From NCBI GenBank assembly GCA_951812925.1, contig OX638371.1, positions 84,515,697 through 84,579,696 of the forward strand: a DNA stretch of 64,000 nucleotides, in the 5' to 3' direction. This DNA is from Calliopum simillimum. Its lineage: Eukaryota > Arthropoda > Insecta > Diptera > Lauxaniidae. Shown here one piece after another: positions 1-10,713 of the stretch. The position numbers were made by a program, and so were the translations under genes. Each line of letters begins with the position of its first letter. Within the stretch, counting starts at the first letter, position 1. The notes beneath the pieces were generated by a model. That model did no database searches. It saw nothing but the letters and a program-made list of their open reading frames with translations, and was not told the DNA's origin.

Positions 1-1726
1 AATAAAATTTGCTGATTTTCACTGGCTTCTAACTTGTAATTATAAAAGGCATCCCATAATTCACGCAACATTTGAATTTACCTTTCTATGTGGCATTAAG
101 TTTTTTCAAACAAAACAAGAAAATATTTCAATGACTGACTGCTTATGGTTCTAAAAATGCATTAAAAGAGGAGAGTCAATACCGTGCCAGCGAAATTCAG
201 CCATATTTATGTAAAATGGTCAGGAAAACTTTCACTAAATGAATGCGTATGTGCCCGCTAAGCCGTGGAAGTCATCTGTTCAGTGAACTCTTTCATACGT
301 AGCTTTAATCTTTATGCCCTATGCTTCAATAAAATAAGAAAAGGTTAAAAAAATGTTTTCAATTTAACTCAAATCTTGCGTGAGCTATGGGACACATTTT
401 TAATATTACGTAAAAATCATGCTGTTATTTTTTGTAAAAATTCCAAACTTTCTACAAATGCTGACCTTTACAGGAATCGAGTGCTCCACAATATATTCAT
501 TACTTTATCTCTGACGTTGAATATAAAAATTAAAAACAGCTGAAGGAATTCATTCTATAGCACACAAGCTACAAATATTTTACGTTTTTTTATTTATTTT
601 TTGTATTAATGGGTGATGTTAAACAAAAGTTGTTAAAAGCATCTCGTTTTTTTTAAATATCCTCTTAAAGAAAATCGTTTATCAATAAAACGACGAAGAG
701 TATTAACATTTAGGGAGTTTCCAAGGATGTTACTTTTATTTTTATGACTGTATTCTGCTTTATACCAGTAGGCATCATTTGAAATAATGTAAAATACTCT
801 AGAGCATAATAAGTTTGTATATCGTAAAACATTTCGTTATTTTCTTCTTTTTTTTTATCAAATACTTTGCAGATATGTTTTACGACCTTTTTTCCAATAT
901 ACAAAATATTTACTTTAATAAAAACACAGAGGAAAACACTGATTTAAATACAAACGAGATAATTTGAATGTCCACAAAAGCATCAACTTCGCAATTTATG
1001 AGTTTTCTGATAGGCATCATTTACAGTAACACACAGCACAGGACAGCACAGAGCACAAGCCAACCCAAAAGAGTGAAGCATGAAAGTATCTCTAAAAGTA
1101 GCTATTGGGCGGCAGTGGGTGATACAATGTGTATGGGTACGATTTGGCTGAAAAATGTACTACATACTTTTGCTTATATAGGCGCTATATCAAAACAACA
1201 ACGACGACAACAAAAAAAGCCCAGATCTCTTGGGTATTTTGCATTTAAATGTAAATCTCTGTGATCCATGCAGGTCAACGCAACAAATAAATTAAAATAA
1301 CCACTTTGTAGATGTGCTATAGGGTGGATCATAATAATAAAATATAAGAGTAGATTGAGTTAATTGACCTTGAAAAGTAGTGACAGCTTGGAACTCTCAC
1401 TCTGGCCAGTGATGGTGTCGAAGTGAAAAGTTTCTTAAGTTGAAGGAATCAAACACTTTAACCATGAGGCTTATGAAAATTATTGGGATAACTAGGATAT
1501 TCGTTCCTTATTGTTGATATAGAAAGGATTTAAATGAGTGCATTCGGAAGATTATGCTGTTTTATAAAGAAATGTTTTGGTTTTATGCCGTTTACTTCTG
1601 TAGAGGGCATGTGTCGAAAATTGTCGAAGAAAGTTAAATCGAATAAAACAGCAAAGTTACTAGAAATTAAGGAATATAGAAAATTGTCTGGGATAAAATC
1701 GAATTTAAATATAAATTAGCAACAAG
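1..1726. other. Leading AT-rich region, no gene recognised
   Basis: No coding region, RNA gene or repeat could be supported here. The frames that open (for example 968-1264 and 1534-1719) have no recognisable domain, no flanking splice or initiation context, and composition like the surrounding DNA, so I treat them as chance. Confidence 0.5.
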
Positions 1727-1984
1727 AATTGAGCCCTTGATTTTGAAAGTGGTATAAGTCCATTTCGGGGCAAAAGTAATGTCATTCACATTATGTGCTG
1801 TAATAATCGGTTTTTTTCCGACACTATTTTTTAAACATAACCCATTAATTTCACATAATGTGGTAAACTTTCTGTAAAAATAGAATTTAATATTATTCGT
1901 TCTGAACAAAATGCCACCTAATTCATATTATGACATTACTTGCCGAAATGGACTTATACCACTTTCAAAATCAAGGGCTCAATT
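1727..1984. mobile_element. MITE with ~60-bp terminal inverted repeats
   Basis: The left end reads AATTGAGCCCTTGATTTTGA and its complement closes the element at 1965-1984. The two arms (about 1727-1797 and 1921-1984) match through GAAAGTGGTATAAGTCC and CATTTCGG with few differences. The total is about 258 bp with no transposase. The outermost AATT is palindromic, so it may be part of the inverted repeat or a target duplication; the superfamily is therefore not assigned. The good match between arms suggests a fairly young insertion. Confidence 0.8.
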
Positions 1985-3095
1985 ATTCCAAACAAGAGCT
2001 TTAAACACAATATAACACTAATTTTGGAAACATTCAAATAGGTTCGTTTATAGCACAAAGAAAATTATACATAATCCATTAGGTTTGTGTAGCTGTGACG
2101 TGAACTAGCGGGATGGTATCAATTATCACCGACAGATTATATGTTATTTTAAGGTTTATTTGTTGGTCCAGTAAAAAAAGAGTAAAGAAAATGTTGTACA
2201 ATATAAAGAATTAAAGTGTATTATTGTGAAGTGAAATAAAAACACTTAAACACCATGAGGGTTGAACTTCGTCATTATTTAAATTTGCTTCCAGCTGGTA
2301 GATAATAAGGTGTTCACCAATCACGCTTGGTCGTATTTGTATGGGATCTTGTGGTATGGAATAATGGCCAATGTTCGATTAATCGAACACTTGATTTTTC
2401 GACACAACGGTAAAACGAGTGGGGTAAAAATTTCTTGATGACGGATTTGGATTTAGGGGGTGCCAATTACTGTAAAAATATACTTCATATCAAAAAATAA
2501 AATAATTTTTGCAGCATGGCCTAAAATGAGTTAAACAAAAATTTTACTAAAAACATATGAAATTTTTGTTTTGTTAATTAAATAGACAGTAATTTAGTAG
2601 GTTCACAAACTAAATCTAGAATAGAGCTGTCATTTTTTCATCCGATCTTGGTCCGCATTAACTCAAAATTTTTGGTAATAAAATATATAAATGACAATAG
2701 TAATAAGACTTGACTTTTTCTATTTTTTCGAACAAGAAAATGTTAACGGCGTTAAAGAAAAATTCTGAAAATTATCGAAATTTGCTTTAAATTTAAAATT
2801 TGGTTTACTATAGATTGGGTATTTACATCTGATATCAACAAATGACCCAATGTTAAAAAGGCAATTTATCAATGAGATCCTCATATAAAGAGTAGAATAT
2901 GACGTTCACTTTACAGATCAGTTGAAGTTAAGTGACACCTCAAATAATTGTTTTTTTTTTCTAATACGGCAACACTTCACGAGCGAAAAAAATAAAAATA
3001 ATTCTTTTTTACTACTTAATGATGGTCCACCTAATCAAAAAAATATGAATCGGTCGAATCGGGAAAAAATTACAAAATTGTACCCTTATACAAGG
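1985..3095. other. Unclassified AT-rich DNA with a dispersed-repeat piece
   Basis: No gene is seen. The stretch near 2590-2650 (ACAAACTAAATCTAGAATAG, then AGAGCTGTCATTTTTTC) recurs at about 31465-31497 plus 32475-32510, where the same sequence is split by a TIR transposon. This copy therefore acts as the unoccupied version of that insertion site. Confidence 0.5.
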
Positions 3096-4332
3096 AAAAT
3101 TACAAAAATAGATATGCGTGAAGTTGGCCCTGCTTTTGTGGAATTTCCCGAAAAAAAAAAGTTGTGCTGGGGTGTGCTCTACTTGTGCCGCGTTGTGCCG
3201 TATTGGAAATCAAAATCGGTCCATTAGTATAAATTTTATTGGAAGATCCTTTTTTGGTGGATACGAAAATTTGTGGAATTTCCCAAAAAAAAAGTTGTGC
3301 CGGGGTGTGCTCCACTTGCGCTGCATTGTGCCGTATTGGAAAAAAGTCGGACCATGGGTTCACTTTTTATAGGGAGGTCCTTTTTTTTGTGCGAAGTTAG
3401 CCCTGCTTTTGTGGAATTTATCGAGCCGGGGTGTGCTCCACTTGTGCTGCATTGTGCCATATTGGAAATCAAAATCGGTCCAATAGTATAGATTTTATGT
3501 GGAGGTCCTTTTTTTGGTGTATGGTAGGACCTTTCCATAAAATCTATACTATTGCACCGATTTTTTTTTTCCAATACGCCAAAACGCGGCACAAGTCAAG
3601 GACACCCCGGCTCACCTTTTTTTTTTTTTGGGGAAATACCACAAACTTCGCATTCACCAAAAAAAGGACCTCCTTCAATACTGCACAACGCAGCACAAGT
3701 CGTGCACACTTCGGCACAATTTTTTTTTTCGGGAAATTCCACAAAAGCAGGCTTAGGTTAGGTTAGGTTGCGAGGGCATCGTTGGCATATATGCAAGCCA
3801 ACTTCCACTTAGGCCATTCTGCTGGTTCATTGTGATCCCTCTTAAAATACGGTACATAGTTCTATGATACAATACAATTAATTAAATTCAGTATATTTTA
3901 TACAGTTTTATACAGTCTTATTGAAGCTTATTCATTGGTTGTTGGTTACTATTCGTGTTCTCTGTTCCCATTTTGATGCCTTGATGTTTTTCAGGATCTT
4001 AGCGGGGTCTATCTCCATAAGTTCTCGCATATCCTGAAAAAAGAAGGATCCAAATATTTTAAATCTTGTTTTTGCAAGTGCAGGGCACTGGCAAAGATAG
4101 CTAACTCATCGGCCTTTTCATTTCCTTGAATATTTTTATGACCGGGTACCCAGCACAGGCAGGCCTAACTTCGCACAAAAAAAAGGACCTCCCTATAAAA
4201 AGTGAATCCTTGGACCGATTTTGATTTCCAATACGGCACAACGCGGCACAAGTGGAGCACACCCCGGCACAACTTTTTTTTTTCGGGAAATTCCACAAAA
4301 GCAGGGCCAACTTCACGCACATCAAAAATAGA
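3096..4332. repeat. Foldback cluster of ~120-bp units, interrupted by a LINE fragment
   Basis: A unit of about 110-130 bp contains GTGGAATTTCCCG, an A-run, TTGTGCCGGGGTGTGCTCCA and ATTGGAAATCAAAATCGGTC. It occurs three times in the forward direction (about 3110-3500), then as inverted copies (about 3530-3755), and again inverted at about 4165-4325. The turn-around at 3482-3570 is itself a hairpin, AGTATAGATTTTATG with its complement some 45 bp later. The outer ends are inverted too: GCGTGAAGTTGGCCCTGC at about 3117 and its complement at about 4300-4317. The short cysteine-rich reading frames in the cluster are translations of the repeat, not genes. Confidence 0.8.
3757..4166 (-). pseudogene. 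5'-truncated LINE 3' end with RNase H motif
   Basis: On the minus strand, positions 4165 to about 4070 translate to a stretch containing WVPGHKNIQGNEKADELA. This is the conserved C-terminal part of the RNase H domain found in I/Loa/R1-type non-LTR retrotransposons. A one-base shift in a T-run near 4035 breaks the frame; the shifted frame stays open to a stop near 3937. About 180 bp of 3' region follows and ends in three CCTAA units at about 3757-3772. The fragment sits inside a foldback unit whose GCAGG motif appears on both sides, consistent with a short target duplication. It lacks the endonuclease and reverse transcriptase, so it is a dead 5'-truncated copy. The exact clade is not resolved. 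Confidence 0.7.
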
Positions 4333-4849
4333 GACTTTTGGTATTTTCACATAATTGATTATAACTTCGTTATTTATCCATCGATTTTCTCGATTAGTAT
4401 CTTTTTTGTACTGGGGTTCTTTAGAATTTTGCACAATGAAGTTTTTTTATTTTTACCGATTTTTTCAAGAAAATATCCCAATTGAAAAACGTTTTTTTTT
4501 TCCATTTTTCAACAGAAAAATCATAATTTTTCGAAATGTTTATTAATAACGCAGAAACTAAAAAACTGATCAAAAAGTTATGTATGAGGCGTTCATGTAA
4601 AATTTTATTGCCTTTCTTTCGTTGTCATACATATTAAGCTGGCTTTACTGGTTTACGAGATATATGTGATTATATGAGATCATATTTTTCCCCCCTTCAA
4701 AAACCTTAAAAGGGGGATTTCTCGAAAACGTCTCCGTAGAAAAGAAAAAAAAAAAATAAAATTATTTTCGGAATCAGGGAGTCATTTTACATTAGAATTT
4801 GATAGTGGCACTCATATCACAGAAAAAAATAATTAATTTGTAAACTAGT
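4333..4849. other. AT-rich spacer, no gene seen
   Basis: This stretch holds A/T runs and short C/G runs (TTTTTCCCCCC near 4686) but no coding, RNA or repeat structure I can support. Confidence 0.5.
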
Positions 4850-5906
4850 GTAATCTGTCAATTTTTTATTTGCGTTATTCTAATTTCTACTGTCCCGTTC
4901 GTCACTGAAAAAGATAATTTGTCATCATTGCTTCACAAATCAAGTGCACATCAAGCAGAAAATGGGTCAAAAATTAAATGCAAATATAGTTTATTATACG
5001 CAATTAAAAACAAAAAAATAAATCTATTGGAAAAACTAATATTTAAATCCACTTCACATTTACATCCATCACTTTTAGCTCAAAAGTAACGTATTTTTAA
5101 TATTTCATTCTACTGTCAAATTCTAAAACTACATTTTGGATATATCTTGTTGGGACACAACGTCATAATAAAATCATACGAGGAACATTTCCTTAGAACA
5201 CATTAACCGACTATTTTATGATCATTTTGAAAGTTTTTCAAAAAGACTTGGTTATAATTGTGTTCTCTTAAGTGTTCTGCAAAAAAATTCTACGTAAAAT
5301 TATAATAAAGTTCACCACAGAGCAGAAAACATTAAAACTTAAGAATAACGCTTAAAACAAGTAATAAAAGTGTTGCAGTTGTCGGATAAGCAAATTTCAC
5401 AATTGCCACCAGCGTTCAAGTTTTTTTCGCTTAAAACTGAATTTAGCTTAAATCAACCTTACTAAATAAACTTAACATTCATACATAAATATGCAAATCA
5501 TTACCCGATTGAATCATAATGGAAAAAATGTCACGTTCATATTGTCACATATCGATTCAGATTATGATCAAAAAAAGAAAAGTACAGAAGATATTTGAAT
5601 CAAAAAAAAAAAACATTATAACGTAACATTATTGCATAAGATTCTCAAATTAGTCGCACTAAAAAATTCCGAATTGTTTCGCTGAATTTTTCATTCTTCA
5701 ATTTTTGTCACGTTCGTTTAGTGTATTTTTATGTGTGTATCTTGGAACCAGGACATTGACTGTTATTAACGCTAGCATTAATTATAGTGCTACATAAGAG
5801 CTTTAATGTAAAGTAAAAACTAAAATAAAAATATATTTTATTTTCACTTTTTTGCATTTTAAATGTGTGCGACGGTCACGTTCGTCACTTGGGGAATACC
5901 CATATA
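4850..5906 (+). repeat. Unclassified ~1.05-kb repeat, copy A
   Basis: This segment matches 9836-10713 plus 14223-14330 over its whole length: ATCATTGCTTCACAAATC near 4926 and 9910, TATCGATTCAGATTATGATC near 5550 and 10458, and GTCACGTTCGTC near the right end. The motif GTCACGTTCGT or a close variant recurs several times inside (about 4890, 5529, 5707, 5873). No inverted termini and no coding region were seen. Copy A shows the site in which copy B carries the RTE insertion. Confidence 0.75.
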
Positions 5907-5936
5907 AGAATATTCCCTACTACTTTACAATAGCTA

Positions 5937-6841
5937 TTGGGTGTACAACTTAAAAACCGGAATTTTTTAGCGAAATTTGATGCTTTATTGTGGAAAAATG
6001 TTACAACATATTTTATTCAAAGTATTGTCCATTGGAAGTTACAACATTTCTCCATCTTTCAGGCAATTTATGAATTCCATCCCAAAAAAATTGCGCCGGC
6101 TTGGCGGCCAAAAATGAATCGAGCCAATTTTCGATATCTTGAACTTAAGTGAACTGTATTCCTGATAGGGCATTCTGCATCGATCGGAACAAATGGTAGT
6201 CTTATGATGCAAGGTCTGGGCTATAAGGCGGGTGAGGCAAAATTTGTATAGATTTCCCATCCGTTGTTTTCCAGATAATTTTTGACTGGGGCAGCAATAT
6301 GTGGCCGAGCGTTATCGTGGTGGAAAATGATCGTGTTTGGTCGCATACGTTGGCCGCTCTGCCTGGATTTTCTGCTTCAATCGGATCAATTGTTGACGAT
6401 AGAGTTGAGCATTAATGGTTTAGCCACCTGGCAACAGCTCATAATGGATCACACCTAGCTGGTCCTGACCAGGACGTTCTTTGTCTTCGACATCAAAATC
6501 ACCACTTTTAAACCGTCGAAACCATTCACGACAGCTTGATTCAGCTGGAGCATAGTTTCCATAAACTTCTACAAGCAAACTATGACTTTCCGCAGCAGTT
6601 TTCTTTGCAAAAAAATGACCCAACAGAACCTCCCGCAAATGCTGTCTTTTTCTCCAATTTTCGAAGTTATTCATCGTGAAAAATAATAATGATGCACACA
6701 AGATAAAATTGTTTTGTTGACTGATTTTGACAGCTGTCAAATGTACCTTCAAAATTACATATATATAAAGTTCGAGCTTTCACGATAATTGTTAGTACGG
6801 TCATCCACCTTCAAATTCCGGTTTTTAAGTTGTACACCCAA
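5937..6841 (-). mobile_element. Internally deleted mariner transposon
   Basis: Perfect inverted termini of 29 bp begin with TTGGGTGTACAACTTAAAAA. They are flanked by TA at 5935-5936 and 6842-6843, the expected mariner target duplication. The element is 905 bp, whereas full mariners are about 1.25-1.3 kb. It lies immediately downstream of repeat copy A. Confidence 0.95.
6003..6695 (-). pseudogene. Mariner transposase relic, DD34D type, deleted
   Basis: The minus strand keeps the N-terminal helix-turn-helix region (motifs REVLL, CREWFRRFKSGDFDVEDKER) from about 6675 to 6480. At KERPGQ the frame jumps directly to DQLGVIHYELL, so roughly 110 residues are missing, including the first catalytic aspartate. 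The second catalytic motif HHDNARPH is present at about 6315-6340 and the C-terminal SNGQYF is near 6010. Stops and frameshifts occur around 6370-6390 and after YLENNGWEIY. The protein cannot be active, but the perfect termini mean the element could have been mobilised in trans. Subfamily not resolved. Confidence 0.9.
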
Positions 6842-6843
6842 TA

Positions 6844-8096
6844 TTTTGAGGAGTAAAAAAAACATATCGATATAATTCGAAAATTGTTTTGAAGTCAAAG
6901 GTCAGAGCTATTTATTGTCAAAACAGAATGCATGACTACTAATTATACTGTCTTGATATATAACATCAATAATAGTCAAAAGTAGCGGATAGCCTAGTAT
7001 ATTGGGTATTTTAAGTTCATAATGCCCCAAAATTCTAAGACGATAGAGCAATTCCATTACAGGATTTGAATTCTGCATCAAAAAGTTAATCAAAAATTAC
7101 TATTTTTGTATTTTTAGTGATTTTAGTTTTTTTTATGGTAGCCTTGGCTTAATTCAATTCAACTACAATCGGAAAATTTGATTTAATAAAAAGATCAGGA
7201 AGGATTTTCTTAATTTTTGTTAATATGGTCCTTTGATAAAAGTTTGAATATTCTTTCCTTAATTTTCCATATACATCAAATGTAGTTCTATATGTTATGT
7301 AAAATGTACTGAAATTAAGAGGAAAATAGTGTTTTTTTCAGTATTTAAAATAACTGTCATAATTGATCCACAGAAACCGAAGATATGATTTATTAAGCAG
7401 ACTTATTTTTGAAGCTCGAAAACCCCAACATTTTTCAGAGAAAATAACAAATACGTGTCGGATAAAATAATCAAAGAACTTTTTCTCAAAGTTTTGGCGC
7501 GATCGGTGATAGTCAACCTAAAATTTGGTACAATTTCACTTAAAAATGCTAATATCAGTTTGCAAAGGGAGGTATTGAAGTAACCATACACCAGTAAAAC
7601 CGAATTTAATTCTAATAAAAAAACAACTGAAATCAGAAACAAAGCAAGAGATCTACTAAACGCAGACTAAAATTAGAGAAAAATTTGCAACAGAAAATTG
7701 CTTTCAACTTTAAGGCATTGGAAATATAATATCCACCCCAACACATACGTATGATGAAAAGTCAAGATATACAATAAAAATGACGGGGAATGTGTCAAAG
7801 GATATTGCGGGGCTCTTATCGGCACCAATTTTACACTGATACATTTCTCACATTTTGCAATACGATATTTTTATGCCTTTTCGAAATTCGCTTAACAATG
7901 TTGCCGACGCCAACTTGATAAGAACATTAACAAACCGAAAAAAAAAACAAAAAAAAAAAAAATGTGAATGAAAAAAGTTAGCAGCGACCATTAACCACAA
8001 CGGTCCCATGTCAAAAAAAAAGAAAGGACCACAAACCTGTAAACCCCTTTTCAATGTTGCAAAAAAAAGAAAAAAGAAGCACTTTTTTGTACTTAC
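6844..8096. other. AT-rich DNA, no gene recognised
   Basis: Only short unsupported frames are seen. The part near 6990-7040 resembles in wording other dispersed repeats of the window (TATTTTAAGTTCATAATGCC), but I could not define a unit. A/C-rich runs occur at 7938-7965. Confidence 0.4.
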
Positions 8097-8172
8097 CCTG
8101 CAGCCACACTTAGTGTCATTGCATCTCGTACGCCGCCCACTCAGTCGAGAGTTTTATCACCATGGAGCTCAT
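8097..8172 (-). other. Putative spliced exon, probably untranslated
   Basis: On the minus strand a long pyrimidine tract (TCTCTCTTTCTTTTTCTTTA) is followed directly by TTGCAG. Then come 76 bases ending in GCTGCAGG and a consensus donor GTAAGT (GT at 8096-8095). All three frames contain stops within the exon; the frame starting ATGAGC at its first base runs 18 codons to TGA. It would suit a 5' untranslated exon, an exon with a short upstream frame, or a non-coding transcript. The strong paired splice signals are unusual in this window. Further upstream on the same strand (about 8350-8465) lies an alanine-rich open stretch of about 40 codons without clear splice borders. Confidence 0.35.
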
Positions 8173-9210
8173 CTGCAATAAAGAAAAAGAAAGAGAGAAA
8201 AAATTAAACTCACGATAAAGTAAAGGGTTGCCCAAAAAATAAAACCAAAAAAAAAAAAAAAATGGAAAAAATCAGACCGAAAAATTGTTGGCTGAAACCA
8301 AATTGAAACCAATTTTGCATTTAATTGCGAAAGTTTTTTAATTAAATTATACGTTGCTCGTTGCACGCCCACTACCCCCATCACACACACCAACATTTTC
8401 AGGAGCGTATGAGTTCGCCGCTGCAATTGCTGCAGCGGATGTGAATGCAGCTGTTGCTCCTCCGTTTACGGAAAATTGTCATTCCGCATAAAATTACACA
8501 AAACTTCAAATTGCGTCATTTCGAATTTACTGTATTTTCAGTATCTCTCCCTTCCTTTTTTTGTGTTAAATTTATAACACTTCTTTTGTGCCCATTTGAA
8601 CTTTAAAACGCGTATGTTGGTAACACTGTACAACTGTGGGGATATTGTTGCAAGTGTTGAATTCACCGCCATTTTAAAAATGCAAATTTTACGTTTTTTA
8701 GTTTTGAACTCTCTCTTTTATTGCATTTTTATCGTCTGTGTTGCTTTAATTGTTGGTTTAACTCAACACCGCCAACGCCATCAATTTTTCGAAAATTCAA
8801 ATTAGTTCAGCTGCAAATTCATCGTTCTCGTAAATGCTGGTTTCAAGTCAGGCTCTCTGTTTGTTATGTTTTTGTTGCAATTATTTTCATAGCAAATTGT
8901 TGTACTTAATTTGAATGGCGTTAATTTTTTGTAGATTCGCATAATAGAAAGTAAGAAGCGATATCTATGGGAAAGTTTTGACATTTTTAGTGGAAGTTTA
9001 GATTAAATCAATTATAAGTAGTTAGGAGAAAGAAATCTTCTCTTATTAAACAAGTAAAACTTGTACTTCGAAAAATGGCATATAGATCAGTCAAATTAGA
9101 TACTGGCTTTATTGGCACTTCCGCCAAAAGGTCCACCATGACCAAAATATTAAAAGTTATTAAAAATTTATCATTTTATGTATTATCTTAGAGAAACATT
9201 TAAATTTTAC
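8173..9210. other. Unique-looking DNA, no gene confirmed
   Basis: GC content is locally higher at 8340-8480, including CTGCAGCGG and the alanine-rich minus-strand frame noted with the neighbouring exon. No repeat match was noticed. Short frames at 8596-8909 lack supporting features. Confidence 0.35.
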
Positions 9211-9214
9211 TAAT

Positions 9215-9600
9215 TTAAGCAATAAACACATTAATTTGCCTGTCTGGAACTTTTTGGACTTTGTAAGTTTTCAAACCTGCACTGGCTTTAACTTTTCACA
9301 CCAAATAATCAGAGCACTGGGCTAACCGGGCAGCTTTTCTAGCAGATGTGTTGGAGATCTTTTCAATATGCTTTAAATTTTCTTGGCTTTCCCAATATCA
9401 TATGGTCCTTGTTTTCTTCCCGAACCAGGTTTCATATCAATGGTCAAATTCTCCTGAAACCTTTTAATAACATTAGAAACAGTTTAACGGCAAACCTTCA
9501 ATTCTTTGGCTAATTTTTGGTTGGACTAATTTGGATTTTTTTGAAAATTTTTAATAATTTTAAGACGTACTTCTTTTTCTTCACAAATTTTGATCAAACT
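9215..9600 (-). pseudogene. Tc1/mariner-superfamily helix-turn-helix relic
   Basis: Reading the minus strand from about 9590 gives a broken stretch with EVRLKIIKNFQKNPN, then SNQKLAKELKVC, TVSNVIKRF, TIDMKPGSGRKQGP and KSILKRSP-like residues. This is the pattern of the paired N-terminal DNA-binding helices of IS630/Tc1/mariner transposases. At least four in-frame stops interrupt it. No catalytic domain and no terminal inverted repeats were found around it. The protein type looks related to the relic at 25.87-28.2 kb, but the two regions do not overlap, so I cannot show they are one family. Confidence 0.6.
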
Positions 9601-9835
9601 CACAACAAATCAACATGTTTGTCATTAAAAATCATAACTGACGTATTTTCAAAGATAACTAGATCAAAGAAATTTTTAAATTTTACACCCAAAAAAAAAA
9701 AAATTATTAGGTAAAACATGTGTTAAAATTTTTTCTATCTCACTGCTTAATACATGATAACAGTGTTTCCACATAATCTTTCGTACAACATTAATGATAT
9801 AAAAAAAAAATGAAAAGAGAACAATGCAATCCCGA

Positions 9836-10713
9836 TTAACTGTCAATTTTTTATTTTCTTTGGTCCAATTTCTTTCGTCCTGTTAACCGCTGAAAAAGAT
9901 AATTTCTCATCATTGCTTCACAAATCTAGTGCAAGCCAAGCAGAAGTGTTTCAAAAATTAAAATCCGTTCCCGTTCGTCACTTCTGGCTCAAAAGCAACG
10001 TATTTTTGAAATTACATTCTACTTTACAACCATAAGACTACATTTTGGATAAATCTTGTTCTATTAAGGTCATATTAAAATCACATGAAGAACATTTTCT
10101 TAGAACACATTAACTCAATATACATATCATGTTTTATGATCTTTTTGACACCTTTTCAAAAAAATATGGGTTAAAGTGGTCTGCAAAAATATTTTACTTA
10201 AAATTTCACTAGTGGTCATCACTGCCAAGAAATTCTTAAAACTTAAGAACAATGCGTAAAAATATTATAAAAGTGTTGCAGTTGTCTGAATAGCAAAGTT
10301 AAAAATTGTCACCAGAGCAGCGTGCAAGATTTTTTTGCTCCCAAAATTGAATTTGGCTTAAATCAAACTTACTAAATAAATTTAAAAAACATAAATATGC
10401 AAATCAATTCACGATTGAATTATAACGGAAAAAATTTCACGTTCATATTGTCACGTATCGATTCAGATTATGATCAAAACGAAGAAAAGTACAGAAGACA
10501 TTTGAATCAAACAAAAAACATTATAAAGTAACATTATTGCATAAGATAAAAATGCTGACTTGTTTCGCTGGATTCTGACTTTTTTTGAATAGGCATGAAA
10601 ACTACTTCTATTTTTGTCACGTTCGTTTTGTGTCTTTTTTTGCGTGTATCTTAGAACCAGGACTTCACCTGCTATTTACGTTGCCACTAATTATAGCGCT
10701 TTCTAAGAGCTAT
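9836..10713 (+). repeat. Unclassified ~1-kb repeat, copy B, left part
   Basis: This matches copy A (4850-5906) from CTGTCAATTTTTTATTT to the motif TAAGAGCT. At that point it is interrupted by the RTE-like retrotransposon and resumes at 14223. Both sides of the insertion carry TAAGAGCTAT, the target duplication. Confidence 0.75.

Noticed and set aside
2922..3766. Several overlapping frames of 66-118 codons on both strands, some cysteine-rich (CAGVCSTCAALCRIGN)
   Set aside because: They recur because the DNA unit recurs, run on both strands, and appear again at 4101-4434. They are translations of the foldback units.
3757..3775. True telomeric repeat array
   Set aside because: Only three units and located exactly at a LINE 3' end; dipteran telomeres do not use this repeat.
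6908..7093. A 61-codon minus-strand frame with ordinary-looking composition
   Set aside because: Its wording resembles dispersed non-coding repeats of the window and it has no start or splice context.
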